Part shown: positions 1-12,406 of the stretch, in pieces
Layout: each line of letters starts with the position of its first letter
Numbering within the stretch: position 1 is the stretch's first letter
NCBI GenBank assembly: GCA_037501455.1
Contig: CM074856.1
Span: 22,031,001-22,095,000 of the forward strand
From: Lantana camara
Lineage: Eukaryota > Streptophyta > Magnoliopsida > Lamiales > Verbenaceae
Direction: 5' to 3'
DNA length: 64,000 bases
The notes under the pieces: generated by a model
Told to the model about the DNA's origin: nothing
Database searches by the model: none
What the model saw: only the letters and a program-made list of their open reading frames with translations
Made by a program: the position numbers and the translations under genes

Positions 1-3000
1 CATAGAGAGAGTCAACAAAACTGTTGTTAGACATTAACATTGTCTTTGAATTCCCAGCATGGTTTTCTGTATCATTCCCCATTTTTTTTCGACATTCAAA
101 ACTTAAAACATACATGTGAAATCAAACAACACAATTACAAACTCAACTGCAAGAAATAATGCGTTGAATGAGATTTTTGTACTGTGGTCCTCATATTTTG
201 TTCTACAATATGCAGAAATACAAGAAAGGGAAACAGAAAAGGAAAAATAAAGAAAATAGAATCGAGAATATGCCATGAAGTGATCTACAATAGCATCCAT
301 AAACAAATGAACTGAATTTGATGGAAAAACAAAAAGAGAAAGGCTGACCTTATTTGTAGAATGAATAGCATACAACACAAGTTCCAGAAATGATCCAAAG
401 TTATCACAACTTGCATGTACAACTATGTCTTTAGTATTAGCGACCGAGTAATCTACAACTTATCAGCTAGAGAAGAACTATGAAATACTAAAAGAGAAAG
501 GCAATAATAAACGAACATCGAAGAAAAAGGCCATCAAGATAAAGTAAACAAAATTTGAATACCTGCTAATGTACAAAACTACGCTTTTCACTAGACTGAT
601 TTCCTGTGGTAGAGCTTTTTGGTCACTGTGGAAAAGAGAGGGTTCTCTTATCAAATTACGTGAAAACTGGAAATCTCATTCCATATATGTGACGTTTACA
701 GTAATATGGCAGAAGCTTTCTTCGATTCCCAATTATAGCAACTGTCAAAAGAAGTATATTACTTTTTTGTCCTATTACTCTATGGTACATGGTCCTTAGG
801 AGGTGGATTATTGCTTCTTAATTGGTCGTCTTTAGGACATGTCAATTAATAACATTGAAGGTTCTTGGAAAGGAAAAAATTGCCAAGATTGTATCTTTGC
901 ATGTCAAGACTCTCAGGCCAATCAGCATATCTAATTTTCTCTTGATATTCATACTAAATCATCAAGTGTCAGCTAACTACTAAAGTGAAACTTATGCTGC
1001 AACAATAACACATGATTTAGTTTGTTATTGGAATGTTTAGGGGGAAATAATGGAAATAAGTGGAGAGCTCTAGCATCTTTTATTAATTAAATCAAAATAG
1101 GTGTACAAATTAAGATTAACTAACATGCTCCCAATCAATAAACCAACTGTAGTTTGGGCATCATGCACAGTATTACGTGAGTGGCTACATATTTTATTAT
1201 TTTGCGATCTATTTTAGCAATTTTCTCATGAAATAACATTTTGTTAGCATCAAAGAGATCTTGAGAACTATAAACCTATTTGCCTATAATCATGACAATG
1301 AGAAACCAAAGCCTTTTCAGTAAGTTTATAGTAAACCGGTGAAATTACTCCGTAGCATATTTCGCCAAGATGAGTACAGAAGGCTAAATATTTATTTATT
1401 TTTGGTCAGGAAGGCTAAATATTTATTATGAGCAAGAGAAAGTTAAAATTCAAAAGTCACAATTCTTCTAATCTGGTGCTAGCATCCTCTTTGTTTGGGA
1501 ATATCACAAAAGATGAATGTTTTCCCTTTGGGAAAATGTCACTTTTTGGTTCCAAAGTATATGGCAGTGTCCACTTTTGGTCTCTTCATATAAAAGTTCA
1601 TCACAAATAGGACAGTTTTTCAAAGAAGTTTCAGATTCCGCCCATAACCTCATTTGCTATCAGAACATTGATGGAATAAGCTTGAAACCTGCACGTACTC
1701 TTCTAGTCGAGTATAATGTCACTTTCACAAGTCCTTTTCCATTCCCCATGTGTACTAAAATTATTTAAATTTAGAAGTTAATTTCTGTATTTATTAATAC
1801 CACTAGTACAAAACCCATGTTGTTCCCAAATGGTTGAAAAACATGTTTTTGATAATATATATTACATTTGTCATCTAAAAGATGTCTAAAAATAAAACTA
1901 ATAAAAAATTCATATCCTATGAAGATAGGCACTAAGGAATCTCCTGAGTCTCAGCCAAAGCCAAGTTGTCTTTACCCTTCCCTTTGTTCAATTTCATTTA
2001 TTTAATACATTAAAAAATCTCCCGAGTCTCAGCCAAATCCAGGTTGTCTTTACCCTTTCCTTTGTTCAATTTCATTTATTTAATTCACGTACAACGTTAT
2101 TTTCCTCTTTTCTTTGTTTCTTTTACTTTATCCACGTTTTGGTAAAGATCAATGCCTTGTTTGGGGAAAAATTAATGAACTGAAGTATTGATATCAAATG
2201 TACACAGAACAATATCTTCACATATTATATATCACTTGGGAAACAATGCATCAATCCAATACGATTGTTCATAGAACTAGAGTTTATTGCATCTAAAACC
2301 TTGTGTTATGCCCAATGCCTAACTAGCATGTAGAACCTGTGACACAACATATCACCAAGAAAGCCTATATTTGTGAAAAGTTCACCGCCTCCTGTACCCT
2401 ATCTAGTGTACTTTGAATAATGAAATCCCAAAATACCCCTCTTCAATTTGCAAGCCAATAAGAAAATGTTTTTATGAGCAGCTGTTTTAGAATATAGGAT
2501 TTTATGGCAACTTTTATTGAAGGTAAAACTGTCTTTTTATATTCAATTATGATGAGAACATGATGTTTAGTTGTCCTTTTAGTGCGCATATCACCAGGTC
2601 AACCTTTTGGGTTTGTATATTTTACAGGATTTCCCGTGAGACATGTTATAAATCAAAATTATCAAGTTCATGAGGCATATAACAGAGGCTCCCCGCAAAA
2701 TACAGCATATAGCTCCAGAACTCTGATATTTCATTTAATTATGTCTCATTATCATTAGTGAGAAATTCATATTTTATGTGCATTCTGGATTTTTTCTGCA
2801 GCCATGTATTATATTTGTATGTTTTTACTTGACACACACATCTGGAGGCTTCAACTATTAACTTATGTCTTTTGTGTGTGTGTATATGTTATGCATGTTC
2901 GCATGTGCTTATTTTTATATCTTTAGAGATATGTGGGTAATTTATTCTTAAGAAAAACATTTATAGAAACAAATGAAGATTTGGAATAATGAGAAGGGAA

Positions 3001-3632
3001 AGGGGCCTATATTTGGAACTAAAAGTGACAGTTTTTCCACCAACTAAAAGAAAACAATATTATAACGGCGAATGGGATTGAGTACGGAATCTGAAACTGT
3101 TTTGAAGAAACTGTATATTTTATGATGAACTTTGTAAATAATGGGACTGAAATTGGACAATACCCAATACATTCGGATCAAGTTTCAAGAGTAACAATTT
3201 CTCTTTTCACTTTTTCAAGATATATTCCCACTAGTAAAACGTCAGCTTAATTCGAGAACTCATAGGAAGCACAGCAGAATGAAGTCAAGAACTAACACCA
3301 ATCCTTCCCAAGTAGCACGGCTAGTGCACTAGACTTCAATTTGGTCTGGAAGGAGGTTTATGAGGAATAATAAACATTGGCCAAAACATTAGCCTTGTTA
3401 TCATCATATGAGAGACATGGTGGCTAGAATCCTTTATCTATTAAAAAACTATTTACCATACTTCCGTTGGAAGTTACACTCAGTTAAATCTGTATATAAC
3501 AGGCTGTAGCGACCTAATAGACATGCTTCTTATGAAATCAGATGTAAAATGCCATGTGCTGCCTCAAAGCCGAAAATTTGCAAGTGAAACAACACGAAGT
3601 AGAGTAAAAACTCAGAATTCAGCACTTACTTA
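1..3632. other. AT-rich flank downstream of the FRS3-like gene, no gene recognised
   Basis: No open frame here has recognisable protein similarity. The short frames at 103-378, 569-799 and 1428-1768 are low-complexity and unsupported. The stretch nearest the FRS3-like gene may hold its 3' UTR, because a GTAAGT donor-like site follows the stop codons on the minus strand at 3629-3624. A tandem duplication lies at 1938-2093. Weak inverted similarity links about 1530-1660 with about 3010-3160 (GTCACTTTT-type motifs), which may be a very old MITE. Confidence 0.5.
1938..2093. repeat. 78-bp tandem duplication, two copies
   Basis: Two adjacent copies at 1938-2015 and 2016-2093 each begin AATCTCCYGAGTCTCAGCCAA and share the CTTTGTTCAATTTCATTTA block. 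They differ at only a few positions, so the duplication is fairly recent. It is not in a coding region. Confidence 0.85.
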
Positions 3633-6600
3633 TCATAGTTGCTCTCTGATATAAGCCATTGATCTTAACATCGAACCTAAAGTATCTTTCGAAACTTGAA
3701 ATTTCACCTCTGTTTCTCCAGTGGATGAGGCATCCTGGAGCTACAAGAAAAAAATAGCATTTAGTTTAACTCCAGAAATTTTAGATATTCAAAATCAGAT
3801 ATATAAAATTTGAGGGGAGTGAAAGAGATAACAAAATAAAATTCACATGAGTGTTTTGGATTACATAAGATATAGATATTTAAGAACGAAAAAATAAGTC
3901 GGGTTGAAAAATTTGCTTAGGATAACGTCAAGAACTTCATCATTTAAGATTTCTCTTAGGGTATCTGCCATTTATTACAGTTCTGCATCTTATGGACACC
4001 TTAAAGCAAGCTGTCAAATTAACATTAGTATATATACTGAATTTTCTTCAGCATCTTAGGAGTCAGGCTATCAGGCACCACACACAATCCAGGTGAATTC
4101 TTCTTTTCGCTGCAATTATATGGAAACATAGTCATTAAGTAGATGGGATTTCTAGACAGAGGAAAGCCACATATAGAAGACGATGACAGAAACTAGGTAT
4201 ATGATGATTTGATTCTGTTAACTAAAGACTCAAGCATAGTGTCTATTTCATTAGGAAGGTAGAAAAACTTAACAACTACATAGGGTGGATTAGGGAATGA
4301 GTGAGCATCTATAATGAGGTGGGATTCGCAATTATTAGAATTTTCTGATCTGATGAACTTCCTCCATCCACCAACAATCAGTAGAATACAAATGAAAAGG
4401 ACTTCCTTTCATATTTGGAAGCTAAAATGGCTACACCGCTAAATAGAGTTATCACACTTAAATAGTGAACTGGCTAGTAGTAATGACCTAGCAATCTACG
4501 ACTTAAGCTCACTATTCCAGATTCATTGCCACATTTTAGTTGAACCTTAAGCTCTCATCTAGCCACTTTCTCTGTTACAACAGAGTTTGCCAACCCTGAC
4601 CAGTCAAAAACTCAGACCAAGAACAAGTAACATCGGGACAGAATACAGATCTCAGATCACAAACACTTACAGATACAACAAAAATGAACCGCAACAGATC
4701 AAAGAAGATCCCAAGCACAATACTGGAATGACGAAAATATATCGTTCTATCTACTACTTTTGAAATATATAGTTATCTCATAAATACAAAAGAGAATACC
4801 TTTAGATTGATAACGGCAACCTTGTTAGCTGGTGTTAAAAGCTGTTGGCTTATGTAAGCCATGGATTTCAACATTGGCTCCAGAGTGGATCTTGTAAGTC
4901 TAAACTGTACCTCTGTTTCTCCTGAGGGCCCCTTGCCATAATCTTGGAGCTGAAAAACTCCAGATATGAGTGAAAAGCCCATACATGCACAGGCATGCAG
5001 ACGAATAATTACGGAAAGGTTTTGCTCAAAAGAGAGAAATAAAAGCTCTTCAATAGCGGTCTACTCACTTAGGAAGCATCATGACCGAAGCGAAAAACAA
5101 AGGCAACAAGAAAACAAATATATATATAATAAACCTGTACACACCTTCAGATTAATTAGAGCTACTTTAGTTGCTGGATTCTTATTCTCTATGACCCACG
5201 TCATGGACTTAAAATAAGTGAGAACAACCTATGAAGGTAAAAAATAGAACATAACCATTCAGAAATAATGCTTTTTGAAAAATTTTGTATTGATAGGTCA
5301 GTGACCACTCATAGTAAAAATGAATCCCTCTATTTCGTACCGTATTATCAGCAAGCATCCCATCACGGTTTATAGCTATAGGAGCCAGAGTTGGCTGACT
5401 CAAACCAGCAACAGGGACACCGGCATCATTTAGATTAAAGGGATTAGGCATGGTTTCTTGCCAAGGCCATAATGATGGGATCATATCAACATTATGTCCC
5501 AATGAATTTTTGCTAATAATGTCTTGGAAACTTCCACCACAGCTCTGAGAGCTAGGAGGTTTATTTTGTGCTGCAGTTTTCTTGACCAGTGCAATCTTCC
5601 TTGAAGCTTCTCGTAAAGCATCAACTGCTGCACTGTAAGTCTCCATAGCAACAGCTCCTTCCTCTGCAAATTTCAGTGCTTCATGACAAAGATTGCTGAA
5701 ACGAACTGTGAGAGACTCACTACATGGAACACCTGTATCTTGCTCATCTGACAGAATTGTTCTAGCATTCCTTGTCCACCTCCTCAATATATAATGTGAT
5801 GGAACTGTAAGAACATTTGTTACAGTAAAGACAGTCAATACGTGTCTACAAAGAATGCCCGAATACTCAAACATCTGACAGCTGCAACTGGCATTCATCG
5901 GAGAAACCTCTAGTGTGACAATGTAAGCCCTGTGATCGTGCTCATATTTTGCAACCCTAAATTTACTTACATCACCATCGCCACCAATCTTATTGGCAGT
6001 GTGTACGAAAGTCTCAACCAGTTCTTCTTGAAACTTTTCAAACACCTTTTTTGTGTATAGATTGGCTGCCTGTTGTTCCATGGGAGATGGTGTCTTCAGT
6101 ACTGGTGTAGTACAAATTGTATAGTAATCTGCCTCTATTTCCCTTTCCAAGGAATTCTCCAAAGCCCTTTCATACTGCTTAAAGAACATGGGTATGGTTG
6201 TCTGCTGGCTCACATACCCATCAAAGAAGGAGCTTACTCCATGGTTTGAAGAAAGAGCAGCAAAAAAGGTGTCACGGAAATAAACAGGAGCCCACTGTTT
6301 CCTTGCATTATATACAGCTTGAAGCCACTCGTTATTCTGGATATCATACTTATCAAGGATAGAACTCCAAGATGATTCAAAATCTTCAATTGTCTCCGAA
6401 AAGTTGATGCAGCTATAAAGCTCTCCATAGAACGAAGGATTAGCAAGGTATACGTGAGATAATCTTTCTTGACCCTCTCTTAAGATATGCCATTTGCATA
6501 TGCAATGACGGCTTTCTGGAAATACCTGATTAACTGCTGCCTTGATGGCCCTATCTTGGTCAGTTGTTATGGAAACAGGTGACCTGTTGTTCATTGCAGA

Positions 6601-7536
6601 TAGCCAAGTTTTGAAAACCCAAGTAAAGGAAGCCTCTGACTCATCCAAAAGCAGGGCACAGCCAAATAAAACCATTTGTCCATGATTATTCACTCCAGTG
6701 AAGGGAGCAAATGGAACCTGAAACTGATTTGGTCTATACATTGTGTCAAAAACAACTGAATCACCAAAGTGACTATAAGCCGTCCTCGACCTCGCATCAG
6801 CCCAAAAAACATTGCTCAGACGGTTTTCATCGTTGAGCTGTATTGCATAATAGAAACCAGGGTTTTCAGCCTGCATCTTCTTGAAATACATAAGAAGGTT
6901 ATGAGCATCTCTCCCAAGGGTTCTTCTTCTGTTGGAAGGTTGAATAAAATGAAGTGGCATCAGAGGAACCGAACCCTTCTTGGGAGATGTGTTCCTTACA
7001 AACGAATTTGTTTCAACAGTATTATGATCATAAATTACATGGTTCCCATCAACTGAAATCATGATGTCATTCTGGTTATCAACTGTCTCAGGGAGGGCAT
7101 TCTTAGTAGATCCAGCAAAATGCCTACGAGGTCTAAGGAAATGAACCTTGTTTGGACTTATAATAGAATGATTATGATCCTCAACAAATTTTGTGAGAAC
7201 CCATCTATCTGTATCCTTCCTCTCTATCCTCAGCATCGCATTGCAGCTCTCAACATTCTTTCGCTTGAAAACCTCACTGGAACATGAAAATTCCCAAGAA
7301 ACAATTGGACCATCAGGTTTAGTACGACCGTATTGACCAACATGTGTGCCAAAACCCACTTGCCTAGCATATGCATCATACAAATCCTTTGCAGCTTCTT
7401 GAGATTCGAATTCCATACCAATATATGGTTTCTTATTCCCATCATCAGTTTGATTGGTAGAGTTTCCATTCAAGCTTTGATCCCCATCCTCACCATGTTG
7501 AGTGTGAGTCTCCCCATTTCTTTCCCTTTTCTCCAT
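3633..7536 (-). CDS. FRS3: FRS3-like FAR1-related sequence protein (transposase-derived transcription factor), 845 aa
   Basis: Coding exons on the minus strand are 7536-5341, 5228-5145, 4949-4800 and 3740-3633. All junctions are phase 0 with GT/AG borders. Members of this family descend from Mutator-like (MULE) transposases and act in the nucleus as DNA-binding regulators related to FHY3/FAR1 of light signalling. Residues about 45-125 form the FAR1 DNA-binding zinc domain (C85, C98, H121, H123). About 255-350 is the MULE transposase-like core (D264, D326). The SWIM zinc finger is CxC at 551-553 plus CxH at 563-565. Exons 2-4 encode a repeated C-terminal module (SMxxI, PAxKVAxINLK, LQD..GETEV). 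The ATG at 7536 was chosen because the frame upstream has only a GTG before a stop. Length and motif order match Arabidopsis FRS3 (about 850 aa) as I remember it. The protein stops right after the IREQL motif, so the short tail I recall in Arabidopsis is missing. The gene looks intact and host-like. Confidence 0.92.
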
Positions 7537-9035
7537 ATCTACCTCAAACACTTCATTTCCATTTCATTGTATAAGCAATATCCAGAGAGGTGCTGTAATT
7601 TGTTGGATTATCTGCAGTTTTCATAAAACAGATGCATAGCAAGGGAGTGGGAATGAGAGTATACTGGATCAAAAAGAAAAAGGAAAAATGACTAATAATC
7701 AGAAAGGTCGGAAACATTTATGGTAAAGCAACTTCACTTTTAAGTAGAATAGAGAGGTTTCATAAGAGCTCATCACATTGATCACAAGCACTACAAACAT
7801 CTTAACAAGAGAAAACAAGCAAAATTAGCACCAAATTACAAGCAAAATCTGATGATTGATTCTTTTGACCAGTTACTGAAATACATGACGAGTTTCAGAT
7901 AAAATTAAGAACATTGTCACCGTTTCAATGATGAAAGTGGTATCTAATTATGTATAAAATGCCTTACTTTTGAGTTCATATTTTCAATGAAACTATATTA
8001 GGTCCGGAAATACATGCTGGTGACAAAGTTTCCCCGTATGAAATGACACTGGGTAAACTGATATTCTAAAGTGCTTTGATACCTGAGATTGTGAATACTC
8101 TATGCAGACTAGTAAAATATTAATCAAGGGGCAACAATCTTATTTTCATGTGTAAAGTTTCGATATCATTGCACATTGTAGAATTGGTTAGTATATCCGA
8201 AATTTTGGGAGTAATGTAAGACCCTTAACTAAATCACAATTCAGGAGACCTTTCACACCAAATATTTTCGTTGTTCAGAAATCAGAATCAGCCATACCAC
8301 CTAAAATCAAGAATTTCTTCACACTTCGTCCACTTCTTTTATCTAATTTCCAAAGATCATGAAATAATACAAGAATTCTTGAGAAAATTAGTATACCCTC
8401 AAAAACTAGAAATTGTGATTTAATGCTGTTCCTTTTTTTTAATCCTTTCAGCCAAGTGCGAAATGCAAATTGCTGAACAAATAAGTAAAAAGGAAAATGA
8501 CAATAATCACAAGCTTTTCCAACGAGTACGTGTTAAAATACGCAAATCCTGACCTGGATTATCAATTCTGAGAATGGCAACGGCGTAATCATTCATCACC
8601 GAATGAATCTTTTATGCCTCTCTCTCTTTATAAATCACTCCGTGTGGAGTGTGTGTGGTGAGGTATGTGTTTTCGGCGAAGTTTAATTCAATTGCTCTGA
8701 AGCCGAATTCTATGGAGTTAGGAGACTGCCCCCACTCAGAACCCACACCAAAAACACACTCCTGTTGGCTCATTTTGCTCCTTTCTTTCTCTTGTTTTTC
8801 CTTTTTTTATTCTTTTTTTGTTTTTCCCTTCTTTCTTTCTTTTTGGCCCGCCCTTATAAAAGAGTCTTGGTCTTCTTTTCTTAATCATCTTTTAATTTCA
8901 AGACATTTTTTTTTTTTTGCCTTTATTTTGCTTTTTTTCGTGAATACATTTTGCAGCAGCGTATTTTTAAAGGTATGTAGGAGCATAGACAAAATCGAAA
9001 TTTAGGGAGTATTTGCAAGCTCTAAAAATAAGCAT
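7537..9035 (-). promoter_or_regulatory. 5' UTR, possible leader intron and promoter region of the FRS3-like gene
   Basis: On the minus strand a TATAAA lies at about 8627-8634, inside a pyrimidine-rich stretch. A donor-like CCAG|GTCAGG is at 8554/8553 and an acceptor-like CTGCAG at 7612, which together suggest a 5' UTR intron of about 940 bp. These assignments rest on consensus alone and could be wrong. The T/C-rich block at 8750-8940 lies upstream of the putative TATA. The plus-strand frame at 8649-9005 is low-complexity and is not called as a gene. Confidence 0.35.
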
Positions 9036-9384
9036 TGTTGGGGTTCTCCCAAACCTCTAATGTTGTTCGGCTATGATAACCGGAAAGGACCTGTTTGCAC
9101 AAATAAGTACCTGTTCTCTGGAGGAAAGCAAACAGGACCGTGGAAGTAAATATAGATAAAAACAAATCAAAGAAGAGTTGAGATAAGACACGACGCAAAA
9201 TAGATAAGATCAAATAAGAGATACGAGTAGACATCACGCAATCAAAAGTGATAAGAAGAACTTTAGGTTAAATCTGAAAGGGACCTAAGCTCTCAAGCTA
9301 TAAATATGAGAAGAAAGAATGGAGTAAAACACAACACAATAATTTACGAGAGAAAAGGGATAGCTCTTAGAAAGGTCACCATCA
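9036..9384 (+). repeat. 5' LTR of the Ty3/gypsy (Tat-like) element
   Basis: It starts TGTTGGGG and ends CA directly before a primer-binding-like sequence. A TATA box (CTATAAATATG) lies at about 9298-9308, roughly 265 bp into the LTR. The LTR is 349 bp. I saw no matching 3' copy in the window, so the boundaries come from the termini and the PBS only. Confidence 0.7.
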
Positions 9385-9401
9385 TTGACGCCGTCTGTAG
9401 G
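9385..9401 (+). other. Primer-binding site of the Tat-like element
   Basis: TTGACGCCGTCTGTAGG follows the LTR end directly. It resembles the TTGGCGCCGTCTGTGGG junction common in plant Tat/Athila-type elements and differs by two G-to-A type changes. Confidence 0.65.
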
Positions 9402-9469
9402 AATAACAAAATAATAAACCCACCGATCTCACTAAGGGATTCTTTCTTTTCTCTCTTATTTGAAAAAAC

Positions 9470-10910
9470 ATGTCTTGGGAAAACTTAAACAAGCGAACAG
9501 AAGGAAGGACACGAGAGGATCAAGTTGAAAGTGCAGGAAAAGACAATCAGGCCAATGAAAGAGGTGTGAAAACAGACTTCATCACTCTGGAACAAGTGGT
9601 TGGAGGACCACATGGAACCATGGTGCTACCGCTGGTATGACCATGGGACAACTAAGAACCTTGGTGGAACTCATCACCGAAGTCCAAGGGCCCAGAGTAG
9701 AACAAAGCATGGGTAAGAATCGGGAGCAAAATAAGTCCTCCTCGAGGCAATCCCGATCGCCTGTTCGACAATTCAACCTGGAAGAGGACGAACGGGGAAG
9801 AAGGTTATTACGAGGAGGAAGATCATACTTACATGCCAAAAATGTCAAAAAATAGGGAAGCGTGGAATAAAGGAACAAACAACTTAGCAGAGAAAATGCA
9901 AGATCTAAAAAAAGTGGTGGCAGGGATGAAAAAATCACTAGATGGTCCGACGATGGAGAAAAAGAGCAGTCCTTTCACATAAGCTATCATGGATGAGGAC
10001 TTACCCCGAGATTTTCGTTCGGTGAGCATGTCAAGTTATGGTGGAACAGGAGACCCTACCGAACACGTGATCATAGTCATGCTCCACAAACTATTAGATG
10101 GGATCAAGTGTAGAGCGTTTCTCACAACATTACGAGGGTCAGCTAGAAGGTGTTTCATTATGCTCCCTCCGAACACGATCAATAGTTTTGACGACTTTTG
10201 CAAAATATTCCAAAGCCAATTTGCGAGCTCTCTTCAATACAAAAAGACTTTCCTCAGTCTGTGTACAATAAAGCAAGGAATAGGGGAATCGTTAATGACA
10301 TATGTGCGGAGATTCAACAAAGAGGCGTTGGATGTTCCATTCACGTCCACCAAGGTGAAAGTCAGTGCTTTCACACAAGGTATGGTCGGAGGAGAATTCT
10401 TCCAATCCTTGGCTTTAGACCCAGTGCAGGATTTTGACGAGCTACTACAAAGAGCTGGAAGATATATCAATCTAGGAGGCAATAACGGCTAGGAAAATAG
10501 CAGTAGAGGAAATCAATCGTAAGCGACCAGCTACTGACTCCCTCTTTATGGGAGAACGAACAAAGAGACACTGACTTATGTTCACGAGACATGATACTTA
10601 TGTTGAGCTAAAAGAGCCATATGAGGTGGTATTAAGGCGGATCAAACAAATGGAAGGATTCAGATGGCCAAGGACCAGAGCAGAGACACCTCAGAAGCCA
10701 CAATCAGACTGCTTTTGTGAATACCACAATGAGTATGGTGATCAGACGACTAGGTGTGGACACCTTAAAGATGAGATAGAGCGGCTCACCCGAGATGAAA
10801 AAAATCTCGAGCTCATAATAGAAAAGAAACAAGCGGCCAGGAAGAGGACATGCGAACAGGACAAAAATAAAGGACAGACAACAAACAAACATCAGATGAG
10901 CAGCAAGTAA
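9470..10910 (+). pseudogene. Ty3/gypsy gag remnant
   Basis: A gag-like reading begins at ATG 9470 (MSWENLNK) and breaks at a stop near 9640. The best conserved part is 9989-10492, a retrotransposon gag domain with the typical FRSVSMSSYGGTGDP and FDDFCKIFQSQFASS blocks. A downstream piece at 10578-10910 carries a zinc-knuckle-like C-E-Y-H-x-E-Y-G segment followed by an LKDEIERL helix, seen in plant Tat-type gag. The pieces are in different frames. No capsid could be made from this copy. Confidence 0.8.
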
Positions 10911-11251
10911 GATGTATAATCCAAATGATAGTGGGAGGACCAACTGACGGTGATTCCCACAGAGCTCGTAAAAGACATGCACGAACGAGAGGGATGGGCG
11001 AGATTTTACAAGTGCGACCACGAACAGGGCTACCTATTCACTTTAGACCAGAAGAACTAGAAGGAGTCCAGATTTCTCATAACGATGCACTAGTAATTAC
11101 GGCAATCATTGATTCCATCAAATATCCAGGGTATTCGTGGATGGGGGAAGCTTAGTGGACATCATCTTTCTCAATGCATTCAAACAAATGGATATAGGGG
11201 AAATAGAATTGGAAGTAGGGAACACCTCGCTGTACGGATTTGGAGGAGAGG

Positions 11252-11448
11252 TGTAATATCCCACATCGGTTGGGAAGGAGAACGAAGCCCTCCTTATAAG
11301 GTATGATGAAAACCTTTCCTCTCAGATGCGTTTTGAGTGAGTGTGTTATCCACTGCTCAGGAATAAAACTGTGAGGGTGTTTCAATTTATGGATACCAAA
11401 GCGGATAATATCTGGGTACCAGACCGATCCTGTTATGTATCTGTCACA
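11252..11448 (+). repeat. TRIM 5' LTR
   Basis: It begins TGTAATATCCCACATCGG and ends CTGTCACA. The CCTTATAAGG segment at about 11290-11300 is a TATA-like candidate. Confidence 0.9.
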
Positions 11449-11519
11449 GTTGGTATCAGAGCTGGTGCCCAAAAGCTGGTGTGCCAGCGAGGACGCTGGT
11501 CCTTCCTGAGGGGGGTGGA

Positions 11520-11715
11520 TGTAATATCCCACATCAGTTGGGAAGGAGAACGAAGCCCTCCTTATAAGGTGTGGTGGAAACCTTTTCTCCCAGATGAGTT
11601 TTGAGTAAGTGGGTTATCCACTGCTCAGGAACAAAACCGTGAGGGTGTTTCAATTATAGACACCAAAACGGACAATATTTGGGTACGGGGCCGATCTTGT
11701 TATACATCTGTCACA
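11520..11715 (+). repeat. TRIM 3' LTR
   Basis: This copy of the 11252-11448 LTR shares the same termini and the sequence around CCACTGCTCAGGAA, with scattered substitutions. Confidence 0.9.
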
Positions 11716-11910
11716 AGAGGTAGTAGAGCCAATGGGACAAATAGTATTACCTTTGACAATAGGGAAAGGCAGTCAAGCAGAGACATGACAAGTGAGATTT
11801 CGGATTATAGATCCGCCTTCTTCCTACAATGTTATCTCAGGACGACTATCATTGGGATTGTTCGAAACAATAGCTTCCCCATATCATCTGAAGCTAAAAT
11901 ACCCAGTTTT

Positions 11911-11928
11911 GGGGGGGGGGGGGGGGGG
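11911..11928 (+). repeat. Homopolymer G18
   Basis: Eighteen consecutive G residues lie inside the decayed Ty3 pre-RT region. Such a run is rare in AT-rich plant DNA. It could be real slippage or a sequencing or assembly artefact. Confidence 0.9.
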
Positions 11929-12159
11929 TGATGGGATATAGGGGAAGTGCGAGAAGACCAGGGAACAACAAGAAGATGTTATGTGGAAGCCATAAGAAAA
12001 GAAAAACGAAGAGCAGAGGCGAGCGACGCCAGTAGAGCTGTTTAAATAGGAGAAGCAAAGAGAAAAACAGATGATGAGGGCGTACCGGTAAAACCAAAAG
12101 AAGAGTTAATGAATGTTGAACTAATTCTAGGAAAGTAGGAGACAATCACACGAATAGGA

Positions 12160-12406
12160 GCTGGTTTAGCAAGGGAATTGAAAAATGATCTAATAAGTAT
12201 GTTAAGGGCGAACGTGGATGTGTTCGCATTTACCCCAAGTGATCTAGTCGGAGTAGACTCAACAACAGCCGAACAACACCTGCAGGTGATCAAAGGAAGT
12301 AAACTGATCATCCAAAAGAAAAGAGATTTCGAACCAATAGAGGATGCAATCATACAAGAGGAAATCGAGAAGCTCTTTCGAGCAGGTCATATACGAGAGA
12401 TACATT
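12160..12406 (+). pseudogene. Ty3/gypsy RT, N-terminal part
   Basis: The frame at 12178-12406 encodes NVDVFAFTPSDLVGVD, KKRDFEPIEDAIIQEEIEKL and AGHIREIH, the conserved lead-in to a Ty3 reverse transcriptase. It is cut at 12406 by a Copia LTR, and the next residues of the motif are found after 22414. Confidence 0.85.

Larger units (their letters stand above)
11252..11715 (+). mobile_element. TRIM: miniature LTR retrotransposon, 464 bp, TSD AGAGG
   Basis: Two LTRs (11252-11448, 197 bp; 11520-11715, 196 bp) flank a 71-bp interior. The interior starts with a PBS for initiator methionine tRNA (TGGTATCAGAGC, 11451-11462) and ends with a polypurine tract (GAGGGGGGTGGA). A perfect AGAGG duplication flanks the element at 11247-11251 and 11716-11720. 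It has no coding capacity, so it would need proteins in trans. The LTRs differ at many positions, so the insertion is old. Confidence 0.95.
10925..12150 (+). pseudogene. Ty3/gypsy protease and pre-RT region, split by a TRIM
   Basis: The reading ISHNDALVITAIIDS leads into a broken protease active-site region, with VDIIFLNAFKQM in the next frame. The TRIM at 11252-11715 interrupts it. After the TRIM the reading resumes as EPMGQIVLPLTIG and then IDPPSSYNVISGR, the conserved stretch between protease and RT. An 18-base G run at 11911-11928 and several stops follow. Confidence 0.75.

Noticed and set aside
1530..3160. Large MITE or MULE delimited by inverted GTCACTTTT-type repeats
   Set aside because: The matching blocks are in a different order in the two copies and no target duplication was found.
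8649..9005. Plus-strand frame of 118 codons
   Set aside because: It is Phe/Ser/Leu-rich and comes from a T/C-rich promoter-like stretch with no domain.
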